Below, piece by piece: positions 1 to 9,627 of a stretch of 58,722 bases of DNA. The stretch lies in contig NZ_AOIA01000153.1 of NCBI RefSeq assembly GCF_000337695.1, positions 9,024-67,745 of the forward strand, given 5' to 3'. The DNA is from Natronococcus jeotgali DSM 18795. Lineage in GTDB: Archaea; Halobacteriota; Halobacteria; Halobacteriales; Natrialbaceae. Position 1 is the stretch's first letter. Each line of letters opens with the position of its first letter. Position numbers and translations under genes: made by a program. The notes below the pieces were generated by a model. It ran no database searches, had not been told where the DNA came from, and saw only the letters and a program-made list of their open reading frames with translations.

Positions 1-81
1 CGCCGTCGTCGCTGTCGGAGTCCGTGTCGCCGTCGTCGCTGTCGGAGTCCGTGTCGCCGTCGTCGCTGTCGGAGTCCGTGT
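1..81. repeat. 27-bp tandem repeat, three copies, continuing off the window
   Basis: Three identical 27-bp units lie at 1-27, 28-54 and 55-81 with no base differences. They keep the reading frame of the minus-strand membrane protein and encode GDTDSDSDD. Perfect identity suggests recent expansion by slippage or unequal recombination. There are no spacers, so this is not a CRISPR array. Confidence 0.9.
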
Positions 82-454
82 CGCCGTCGAACGCCGCGGC
101 GCGGCCGTCGTCCCGCCGCTCGTCGACGAGGACCGAAGCGGTCGATCGCCGATCGGTTTCTCCGCCGCGACGGTCGGTTTCCGGCGTCTCGAGCGAGTCC
201 GTTCCCGCCTCGAAAGCCGGCGCCGCGTCGTCCGCGCGGACGTAGAGGACCACGGGCGGAAGCACGTAGGAGGCGATCGCGAGGATCGCGAACGCGCCGT
301 CGACGAAGACGAGTATCCCGAAGATCGCCAGCGCCGCGGCCGCGGCCGCGTGGACGCCGGTCTTCGTGTACGCGAGGTAGAACTGCCACAGGCCGCGAAA
401 CCACGTAATCACGTCGAGGTCACGACACCACTTACGCGGACGATCGGGAATCAT
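1..454 (-). CDS. Membrane protein with Asp/Ser repeats (3' end cut off by window edge)
   Basis: The reading frame starts at an ATG at 452-454 and runs off the left edge, so the C-terminus is missing. About 30 charged or aromatic N-terminal residues are followed by two adjacent hydrophobic stretches (roughly residues 30-65), then a polar acidic region. The last visible part is a nine-residue unit (GDTDSDSDD) repeated three times and encoded by a 27-bp DNA repeat. I do not recognise the family. A small two-helix membrane anchor with a long acidic tail is what can be seen. It is divergent from the HTH_10 gene with only 26 bp between the starts, so the two promoters must overlap. Confidence 0.75.
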   Translation of the reverse strand, partial: MIPDRPRKWCRDLDVITWFRGLWQFYLAYTKTGVHAAAAAALAIFGILVFVDGAFAILAIASYVLPPVVLYVRADDAAPAFEAGTDSLETPETDRRGGETDRRSTASVLVDERRDDGRAAAFDGDTDSDSDDGDTDSDSDDGDTDSDSDDG

Positions 455-480
455 TTTTCGCTCGGGCCCGTAGGACGGCC

Positions 481-1248
481 ATGAGAGAGTTCGTCTTCGC
501 CCTCGAGTACGATCCGGGAACCAATCCGGTCGCGGACGTGCTCGCGACACACCCCGACGCCTCGGTGCGGTCGCTGTCGTGTCACGTCTCCGCCGACAGC
601 CTCTGGCGGGTCGACCTCGCGACCGGTCCCGAGGGGGCGCTCGCCGAGCTCGAGGCGGCCTACGAGACGGCCGACTACTTCGCGGATTGTCTCGTGAAGG
701 ACCACTGCGGGGCGGAAGTCGAGACGCAGGTCCTCGATCGGTCGAGCGACGCGCTCGTCGTCTACACCTACTGGGAGCGGACCCAGGTCTGTACGTCGGT
801 TCCCCACGTCGCCCTCGAGCACCTCGGCGAGGGGCTGTTGTTCGAGACCTACCGCGAGGGCCGACGCTACCGCTGGCGGATCGTCCTCGGCGGCGACGCC
901 CCGATCCACGAGTTCTTCGACGCCCTGGGCGAGGAGGTCGGCGAGTGTACGGGGATGGAGATGCTCCGCCTGACCGAGCTCGATCCGGATCGGAGCGGCT
1001 TCGACGCCGACCGCGAGGAGTCGCTCCCCGAGGAGCAACGCGAGGCCCTCCGGGCGGCCGTCGAACACGGCTACTACGAGACGCCGCGACGGATCGAACT
1101 CGACGACCTCGCCAAGGTGCTCGACGTTCCGCGGTCGACGCTCTCCTACCGCCTCCGGCGCGCCGAGGCCGCCCTCGCGGCGGCGTTCGTGGACGGGGAG
1201 GAGTCGATCGAGACGCTGGCGGCCGCCGGCACGAGCGGGGCGCTCTGA
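481..1248 (+). CDS. HTH_10 (Bat-type) transcriptional regulator, possible metal sensor
   Basis: A 255-residue protein. The C-terminal part (about residues 185-240) has the HTH_10 signature of haloarchaeal Bat-like regulators: a Q-E-A-L-R-A-A helix, then GYYETPR, then a helix-turn-helix (VLDVPRSTLSYRLRRAE). The N-terminal half is a sensor-like domain with clustered potential metal ligands: Cys34, His35, Cys70, His75, Cys76, Cys104, His109 and His114. The next gene, 56 bp downstream on the same strand, is a Zn/Cd-type P1B ATPase. From that I infer a regulator of metal efflux. The HTH class is clear; the metal sensing is inference. Confidence 0.85.
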   Translation: MREFVFALEYDPGTNPVADVLATHPDASVRSLSCHVSADSLWRVDLATGPEGALAELEAAYETADYFADCLVKDHCGAEVETQVLDRSSDALVVYTYWERTQVCTSVPHVALEHLGEGLLFETYREGRRYRWRIVLGGDAPIHEFFDALGEEVGECTGMEMLRLTELDPDRSGFDADREESLPEEQREALRAAVEHGYYETPRRIELDDLAKVLDVPRSTLSYRLRRAEAALAAAFVDGEESIETLAAAGTSGAL

Positions 1249-1304
1249 CCGAGTTGGCGCACGCCAAATAATCCGTATAGCGTTCGACCGAGTACTGACG
1301 TGTC

Positions 1305-3824
1305 ATGAGCGACGCCGATCCCGCCGACTCGAGTCGCACCCTCGAGTTGCGAGTCCCCGAGATGGACTGTCCCTCCTGTGCGGGCAAGGTGCGAAACAGC
1401 CTCGAGCGTCTCGAGGGGATCGACGGGATCGACCCCCGCGTGACCAGCGGCCGCCTCGTCGTGGCGTACGATCCGACCCGCACGAGCGAGTCCGAGATCC
1501 GCGAGCGCGTTCGCGCCGCGGGGTACGCGATCGAATCCGCGGCCGCGGAGCGCTCGCTGTCGGTCCCCGAGATGGACTGTCCCTCCTGTGCGACGAAAGT
1601 CGAGAACGCCCTGGCCGACGTCGACGGCGTCGGTCGGATCGAGACGCGGCCCGCGACGGGTCGGGTCGCCGTCGAAACCGCTCCGGGGACCGACGTCGAA
1701 CCCCTCGTCGAAGCGGTCGAGTCCGCCGGCTACGAGGCGTCGTCGATCGCCGACGGGGACGACGGGGTGGCCGAGCCGACCGCCGTCTGGCGGAGCCGTC
1801 GAGCCGTCGGAACGGGCGTCGGCGCCGTCCTCGTCGCGGTCGGGATGGTCCTCCAGTTCGGGTTTCCGGCGCTGGACCCGACGCTCGGAGCGATCGGAGG
1901 GCGGAGCTACGCGCTCTCGCAGGCGGCTTTCGTCGCGGCCGCGGCCGTCGCGGGGGCGCCGATCCTGCGCAACGGCTACTACTCCGCGCGCAACCGTAGC
2001 CTCGACATCGACTTCCTGATGGGCGTCGGGATCGTCGCCAGCGTGGCGGCCCACCACCCCTTCGAGGGGGCGATGCTGGCCGTACTCTTTAGCGTCGCCG
2101 AACTGCTCGAGCGGTTCTCGATGGATCGCGCTCGGGACTCGCTGCGGGAGCTGATGGAGCTCTCGCCCGACACCGCCACGGTGCGTCGCGAGGACGGCAC
2201 CGAGGAGGAGATCCCCGCCGACGACCTCGAGGTCGGGGACCGCGTCGTGGTCCGTCCGGGCGAGAAGATCCCCGCCGACGGCGTCGTCCTCGAGGGGTCG
2301 AGCGCGGTCGACCAGTCGCCGATCACCGGCGAGAGCGTCCCCGAGGACAAGGAACCGGGCGACGAGGTCTTCGCCGGGACGATCCTCGAGTCGGGCTACC
2401 TCGAGGTCGACGTCGAGAGCGCGGCCGACGACTCGACGATCGCCCGGATCGTCCGCACAGTCGAGGACGCCGAGCGCGAGCGGACCGACCGCGAGCAGTT
2501 CGTCGACCGCTTCGCGAGCGTCTACACGCCGATCGTCGTCGTCCTCGCGGTCGCCGTCGCCGCGCTCCCGCCGCTTCTCACCGGTGCCTCCTGGAACGCG
2601 TGGTTCCTTCGGGGGCTCACCCTACTGGTGATCGCGTGTCCCTGCGCGTTCGTCATCTCGACGCCCGTCAGCGTCGTCTCCGGGATCACCAGCGCCGCGA
2701 AAAACGGCGTGTTGATCAAGGGCGGGCGCCACCTCGAGGCCGTCGGCGAGAGCGACGTCCTCGCGGTCGACAAGACCGGGACCCTGACGACGGGCGAGCT
2801 GTCGGTGACCGACGTCGTTCCCCTCGAGGGCGCCGACGCCGACGAGGTCCTCCGGCGGGCCGGCGCCGTCGAGCGACGGAGCGAGCACCCGGTCGCCCGG
2901 GCGATCGTCGACCGCGCCGCGGATCGGGGACTCGACCCCGACGGCGCGACCGTCGCGGCGTTCGAGGCGCTTACCGGGACGGGCGTCCGCGCCGACGTCG
3001 ACGGCACCGCCCACTACGTCGGCAAACCCGACCTCTTCGAGGGGCTGGCCGACCTCGAGCACACCCACGCGACGACCGACGGGGGGCTCACCCTGGAATC
3101 GATGGGCTACGAGACCGACTCGCAGTGCGACCGCGAGGGCTGTCTGGACGTGCTCGGCGAGGTCGTGCCCGACCTCGAGGCCGAGGGCAAGACCGTCGTG
3201 GTCGTCGGCACCGAGGACGGCCCGATCGGCGTCGTCGCCGTCGCGGATCGCGTCCGTCCGGAGGCGAAGTGGGCCGTCTCCCGGCTGCAAGAGCGGGGCG
3301 TCCGGGTCGTGATGCTCACCGGCGACAACGAGGGCACCGCCCGCGCGATCGCCGACGGGGTCGGAATCGAGGAGTACCACGCCGAGCTGTTGCCCGACGA
3401 GAAACTCGAGCTGATCCGCGAGCTGAAAGGCGAGTCCGACGAGCCCCGCGTCGCCATGATCGGCGACGGGATCAACGACGCGCCCGCGCTCGCGACCGCC
3501 GACGTCGGCGTCGCGATGGGCGCCGCGGGGACCGACACGGCCCTCGAGACGGCCGACGTCGCGTTGATGAGCGACGACCTCTCCCGGCTGCCGTACCTCT
3601 ATGCGCTCTCGAGGAAGGCGACCGGCGTCATCCGTCAGAACGTCTGGGCGAGCCTGGCGGTCAAGGCCGTCCTCGCCGCGGGCGCGCCGTTCGGGATCGT
3701 GACCGTCATCCACGCGGTCGTCGTCGGCGACATGGGGATGAGCCTCGGCGTGACGGGCAACGCGATGCGGCTGGCGGGCGTCGAACCCGAGACGCCCGAC
3801 GAGAAAGCCCTCGAGTCGGACTGA
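1305..3824 (+). CDS. zntA: Heavy-metal P1B-type ATPase, Zn/Cd class
   Basis: An 839-residue membrane pump that exports soft divalent metals at the cost of ATP. It has two N-terminal heavy-metal-associated domains, each with MDCPSC (Cys22/25 and Cys92/95), TGES in the actuator domain (341-344), the CPC transmembrane motif (Cys445-Pro-Cys447), the phosphorylated Asp489 in DKTGT, the HP motif (His528-Pro529) and GDGIND (720-725). Lys787 and the DMG motif at Asp809 in the last membrane helices match the P1B-2 (Zn/Cd/Pb) class better than the Cu class. An unusual HTH...CDREGC segment (His586, His588, Cys608, Cys613) lies in the nucleotide-binding domain. It follows the HTH_10 regulator and is probably controlled by it. 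Confidence 0.93.
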   Translation: MSDADPADSSRTLELRVPEMDCPSCAGKVRNSLERLEGIDGIDPRVTSGRLVVAYDPTRTSESEIRERVRAAGYAIESAAAERSLSVPEMDCPSCATKVENALADVDGVGRIETRPATGRVAVETAPGTDVEPLVEAVESAGYEASSIADGDDGVAEPTAVWRSRRAVGTGVGAVLVAVGMVLQFGFPALDPTLGAIGGRSYALSQAAFVAAAAVAGAPILRNGYYSARNRSLDIDFLMGVGIVASVAAHHPFEGAMLAVLFSVAELLERFSMDRARDSLRELMELSPDTATVRREDGTEEEIPADDLEVGDRVVVRPGEKIPADGVVLEGSSAVDQSPITGESVPEDKEPGDEVFAGTILESGYLEVDVESAADDSTIARIVRTVEDAERERTDREQFVDRFASVYTPIVVVLAVAVAALPPLLTGASWNAWFLRGLTLLVIACPCAFVISTPVSVVSGITSAAKNGVLIKGGRHLEAVGESDVLAVDKTGTLTTGELSVTDVVPLEGADADEVLRRAGAVERRSEHPVARAIVDRAADRGLDPDGATVAAFEALTGTGVRADVDGTAHYVGKPDLFEGLADLEHTHATTDGGLTLESMGYETDSQCDREGCLDVLGEVVPDLEAEGKTVVVVGTEDGPIGVVAVADRVRPEAKWAVSRLQERGVRVVMLTGDNEGTARAIADGVGIEEYHAELLPDEKLELIRELKGESDEPRVAMIGDGINDAPALATADVGVAMGAAGTDTALETADVALMSDDLSRLPYLYALSRKATGVIRQNVWASLAVKAVLAAGAPFGIVTVIHAVVVGDMGMSLGVTGNAMRLAGVEPETPDEKALESD

Positions 3825-3887
3825 GCGGACCGCCGCGCAAGCGAGACGTATATCTGCTCGCGATCCCTTATTCCGTCTCCCACCGGT

Positions 3888-4478
3888 ATGATAGAAGAGG
3901 CAGCCCCAGTTCTCCGTCAGGATCCCGTGATGGCCGAGCTCGTCGATCGACACGACCCGTACGTCGAACCCGACTGGACCGAGTACGAGCGACTCTGCAT
4001 CTCGATCATCAACCAGCAGGTCTCGACCGCGAGCGCGGCCGCCATCCGTGGACGGGTGTTCGACGTGCTCGGCGGGGAGGTGACGCCGGAGACCGTCCTG
4101 GCCGCCGACGAGGAGGCGCTCTACGAGGCCGGGCTCTCCCGCAGCAAGATCGAGTACGTCCGAAACGCCGCCCGGGCGTTTCGGGACGGCGACTACACGC
4201 GGGCGGGGCTCGCGGAGTACTCGAACGAGGCGGTGATCGATCGGCTCACCGAGATCAGGGGGGTCGGCGACTGGACCGCGCGGATGTACCTCCTGTTCGT
4301 CCTCGAGCGCCCCGACGTGCTCCCGCTGGGCGATCTGGCGGTTCGACGCGGAATCGAGAACCTGTACGGAAACGGCGACGAGCTCGCCCGGGCGGAGATG
4401 CGCGAGATCGCAGAGGACTGGCGTCCCTACCGCAGCGTCGCGACGCGGTACATCTGGGCGGAGTACGAGTCCGAGTAG
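3888..4478 (+). CDS. DNA-3-methyladenine glycosylase, HhH-GPD superfamily (AlkA-like)
   Basis: A 196-residue base-excision repair enzyme that removes alkylated bases from DNA. The helix-hairpin-helix (IRGVGDWTARMYL, about residues 123-135) is followed by the catalytic Asp149 in LPLGDLAVRRG, which is the AlkA arrangement. There is no Cys cluster for an iron-sulphur site, which argues against endonuclease III or MutY. It is short for the family (the E. coli AlkA type has an extra N-terminal domain), but the catalytic core is complete. Substrate range cannot be read from the sequence. Confidence 0.9.
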   Translation: MIEEAAPVLRQDPVMAELVDRHDPYVEPDWTEYERLCISIINQQVSTASAAAIRGRVFDVLGGEVTPETVLAADEEALYEAGLSRSKIEYVRNAARAFRDGDYTRAGLAEYSNEAVIDRLTEIRGVGDWTARMYLLFVLERPDVLPLGDLAVRRGIENLYGNGDELARAEMREIAEDWRPYRSVATRYIWAEYESE

Positions 4479-4525
4479 CAGACGCCGGCAACGGGCTGAA
4501 GCGTCGGCCGGGCGCCAACGTCTGT

Positions 4526-5773
4526 ATGACAGACGAGACGATCTCCGGCGGGAGCGAGCGACGCCGGATGACGACCGATCCCGATCGGATCCGCGAGTGG
4601 GCGGAGTCGCGCGACGCCGTCCCGGTATCGACCCACGGAGGCGAGGGACACGGCTACTCGTTCGCCCGGCGGGGGGAACTCGACGCGGACGAGGACGCGT
4701 CGGACGCCTGGGCCGAGTTCGACGAGCACCTCCGGGACGGCGAACTGGTCTTTCTCTACCGCGGCGGGTCGACCGGTGACCCCGGGGAACTCGAGGAGTT
4801 CGAGCTCCTCGAGCGCGAGGCGGCCCTCGAGCGGGCCTCGGAGGAGCGGTCCGAACTCGAGGATGCCCTCCGGCGGGGCGAGACGGTAACGACCGAGGTC
4901 GTCGAGAGCGACGTCGAGGGCGAGAGCCGGGTCGTCGAACGCGACACGGTCGAAAGCGAGGTCGTCGACAGGGAGGTCGTCGACCGGGAGCTGATCGAGT
5001 CCGAGCTCCTCGAGCGGACGGTCGTCGACACCGAGTTCGTCGGCGACGGCGCCGTCGCGGTGACGACGGCGGAATCCCGCGTCGAGACGATCGAGGAGGT
5101 CGAACGCTACGCCGTCGAGAGCGAGGTCGTCGGCGTCGACGTCGCCCGCGAGGAGCCACGGGTCGAGCCGGACGCGGATGCCGATCCGGAGAGTGTCCCA
5201 CGGTCCGTCCTCGAGGACGTGGCGCGGTCGGACGCCGCCGCCGAGTCGGTCGATCGGGAGCTCCGGAACGAGGCCGTCGACGGAGCGGGCGACCTCGTCC
5301 GAAGCGAGCTGTTCGAGCGTCGGACCGTCGAGGAGCGGGTCGAGGAGCGCGTCCGCAGGCGGTTCGCGCTCGAGGACACCGAGGTGCTCGACTCGGACGT
5401 CCTCGACAGCGACGTACTGGACGGCGAGCTCGTCGACCCCGAGGAGTACGGAACGGCCGAGCCGAGCGCAGAGGGCGCCGAGACGACGGCGACCGCCGAA
5501 CCGGTCCCCGGAACCGAGCCGATCGTCCGCGAACTCGAGGACGACGACGCGGGGAAAGCCGTCGTCGACGACGCCGGCGAACGGATCGGGATCGTCACCG
5601 CCGTCGAGGGCGACACCGCCTACGTCGACCCGGAGCCCGGGCTGACGGATCGCATCAAGGCGCGGCTGGGCTGGCTCGAGCGCGACGACGACGATCGCTC
5701 CGTCCGGCGGTCGCAGGTCGGCGAGATCACCGACGACGAGCTGGTGCTCCGGCGGGAGCTCGAGGACGGGTAG
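4526..5773 (+). CDS. Acidic repeat protein with a C-terminal PRC-barrel-like domain
   Basis: A 415-residue protein from the ATG at 4526; an in-frame ATG at 4568 (MTTDPDRIREW) is an alternative start. The first 90 residues look globular. The middle (about 95-320) is built from degenerate short units of the type V-[ES]-[SR]-[ED]-[LV]-[VL]-[DE] (for example VESEVVDREVVDRELIES), and DSDVLDSDVLD occurs near residue 295. The last 75 residues (DDAGKAVVDDAGERIGIVT and following) have the spacing of a PRC-barrel, a small beta domain found in RNA-processing and photosystem proteins. The function is not known to me. It is not obviously coupled to its neighbours. Confidence 0.8.
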   Translation: MTDETISGGSERRRMTTDPDRIREWAESRDAVPVSTHGGEGHGYSFARRGELDADEDASDAWAEFDEHLRDGELVFLYRGGSTGDPGELEEFELLEREAALERASEERSELEDALRRGETVTTEVVESDVEGESRVVERDTVESEVVDREVVDRELIESELLERTVVDTEFVGDGAVAVTTAESRVETIEEVERYAVESEVVGVDVAREEPRVEPDADADPESVPRSVLEDVARSDAAAESVDRELRNEAVDGAGDLVRSELFERRTVEERVEERVRRRFALEDTEVLDSDVLDSDVLDGELVDPEEYGTAEPSAEGAETTATAEPVPGTEPIVRELEDDDAGKAVVDDAGERIGIVTAVEGDTAYVDPEPGLTDRIKARLGWLERDDDDRSVRRSQVGEITDDELVLRRELEDG

Positions 5774-5808
5774 TCGGCGAAAAATATCGGCGACTCGAGG
5801 CCGAAGCG

Positions 5809-8033
<2,225 letters not shown>

Positions 8034-8214
8034 CCGATAAGGAACTATTCGCTATCGCCCAACCGATCTTTCTCATTCACGAACTTTTATCCGTGGCGGA
8101 ACCGCGCCGCTCGCGATGAGGATCTCTGGCTACGGCCCGAATGGGGTCGATCGGACCCGTCTGGGGTTCGCGGCTGTCCGCCGTCGGGTCCGGGGTCCCG
8201 CCGCCCGCGGCCGA

Positions 8215-9558
8215 TTACTCCTCCTCCTCGGGTCTGTCCTGCGCGTCGCGGTCGATCCGCCGGCTGACGTCGACCTGGTAGTTCTCGAGGATGTCACGGC
8301 CGAGCAAAACGGGGTAGTCCATGTGGCTGCGGTCCTCGACGCTCGCGGTGACGGTGTGTTGGTTGCCGCCGACGCCGACGACGACGTCGACGACGGGGCG
8401 GCTCTTCGAGGTCTTGCTGCTGCCGGATTTGACCCGCGTGATCGACTTGATCGGGCCGGCGCCGATGTCGGCCGCCAGCGACGTGTCGATGCTCGTCCGG
8501 GTCGCGCCGGTGTCGGATTTCGCGAGAACCGTCTTCGAGCCGCTGGTCCCCGAGAGGACGACCTCCTCGGTGTAGCCGATCACCGCCGGCTCCCCGTCGA
8601 ACGCCGACGCGTCGGACGGCTGGGCCGACGGCCGCGAGTCGTCGAGCACCGCCGACAGCTCCGCGACGCGGTCGTCGTCGACCTCGCCGCCCGCCTGCTC
8701 GATCGCGAGCTTGGCGATGTAGGGGGCGGGACTGATCCGGGTCGCCTCGTACAGCCCCTTGAACCCCGCAGTCGGGTTGACCTCGAGGACGAACCAGCCC
8801 TCCTCGCCCTCGACGAGGTCGACGCCGGCGTAGTCGAGCCCGACGGCGTCGCTGGCCCGTCGGGCCATCTCGCGGGCCGTCTCGGGGAGGTCGTCGGTCG
8901 CGTCCTCGACGCTCCCGCCGAGCGCGACGTTGGTCCGCCAGTCGTTGTCGGGCGCGTAGCGGTACATCGCCCCGATGATCTCGCCGTCGACGACGTAGAC
9001 GCGGACGTCGCGGTGGCGCGCGTCCTCGAGGTCGACGAGCTCCTGGAGGAACGCGTACCGGTTGCCGACCTTCGCGTTGATCGGGTCGTCCGGACCGACC
9101 TTCCAGGTCCCGCCGCCGTGGGTTCCGATCGCCGTCTTGTAGACGGCCTCCTCGCCGTACCGGGACCGCGCCTCGGCGAGTTTCTGGTTGCCGAGCGCCA
9201 GCGTCACGTCGGGAACTCTGACGTCGGCCGCCGCCAGCGCCGTCGCCGTCGACAGCTTGTGAATCGCCGTCAGCACCGACTTCGGCTCGTTGAGCATCGG
9301 CACCAGTCCCGAGACGGTGTTCGCCAGGCCGAGCTCCTCGCAGGGCTGTTCTGTGTTCGACAGCAGCATTCGGTTGGCGATGACGTCGACGGCGGGCTCG
9401 AGGGTGGCGCTCCCGTCGGCGACGCTGACGGCGGTGTTCTCGGCGCGGAGCCACTCGGTGTCGTGGCCCAGCTCTTCGACCGCGTTGAGGATCGCCTTCG
9501 TCTCCTTGCTGGTGTGGAGGCTCAGTACGCCGACGGTGACGGAATCGGAAACAGCCAT
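8215..9558 (-). CDS. RimK-type ATP-grasp ligase fused to a RimB-like retropepsin domain
   Basis: A 447-residue fusion. Residues about 1-290 are a RimK/LysX-type ATP-grasp ligase: a glycine-rich loop GTHGGGTWK (145-153), Asp247 in YAGVDLVEG, and the metal-binding FVLEVNPTAGFKG (256-268). Residues about 325-435 resemble the so-called ATP-dependent zinc protease (DUF785/RimB), which has a retropepsin fold: KSDTGATRTSI (DTGA at 349-352) and PVLLGRDIL (416-424). In bacteria RimK adds glutamates to a target and RimB trims them; here both activities may be in one chain. The start MAVSDSVTV at 9558 is chosen over the upstream ATG at 9606 because a TATA box lies 26 nt before it. Confidence 0.87.
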   Translation of the reverse strand: MAVSDSVTVGVLSLHTSKETKAILNAVEELGHDTEWLRAENTAVSVADGSATLEPAVDVIANRMLLSNTEQPCEELGLANTVSGLVPMLNEPKSVLTAIHKLSTATALAAADVRVPDVTLALGNQKLAEARSRYGEEAVYKTAIGTHGGGTWKVGPDDPINAKVGNRYAFLQELVDLEDARHRDVRVYVVDGEIIGAMYRYAPDNDWRTNVALGGSVEDATDDLPETAREMARRASDAVGLDYAGVDLVEGEEGWFVLEVNPTAGFKGLYEATRISPAPYIAKLAIEQAGGEVDDDRVAELSAVLDDSRPSAQPSDASAFDGEPAVIGYTEEVVLSGTSGSKTVLAKSDTGATRTSIDTSLAADIGAGPIKSITRVKSGSSKTSKSRPVVDVVVGVGGNQHTVTASVEDRSHMDYPVLLGRDILENYQVDVSRRIDRDAQDRPEEEE

Positions 9559-9580
9559 ACAGTATAGTGAGCGACGGTAT

Positions 9581-9588
9581 TGATAAGC
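9581..9588 (-). promoter_or_regulatory. TATA element for the RimK/RimB fusion gene
   Basis: The minus-strand sequence GCTTATCA is centred 26-27 nt upstream of the ATG at 9556-9558. This supports a leaderless start there rather than at 9606. Confidence 0.5.
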
Positions 9589-9627
9589 GTTCATGAGCGA
9601 TAGCAAGCGTCGGAAGACCCGGGGTCG

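Noticed and set aside
1-81. CRISPR array
   Set aside because: The units are directly abutting without spacers and keep the reading frame of a protein.
2622-5201. Long minus-strand open frame (859 codons) opposite the metal ATPase and its neighbours
   Set aside because: High G+C makes antisense frames long. The translation is Arg/Gly/Pro-rich, spans two sense genes and the gap between them, and shows no domain.
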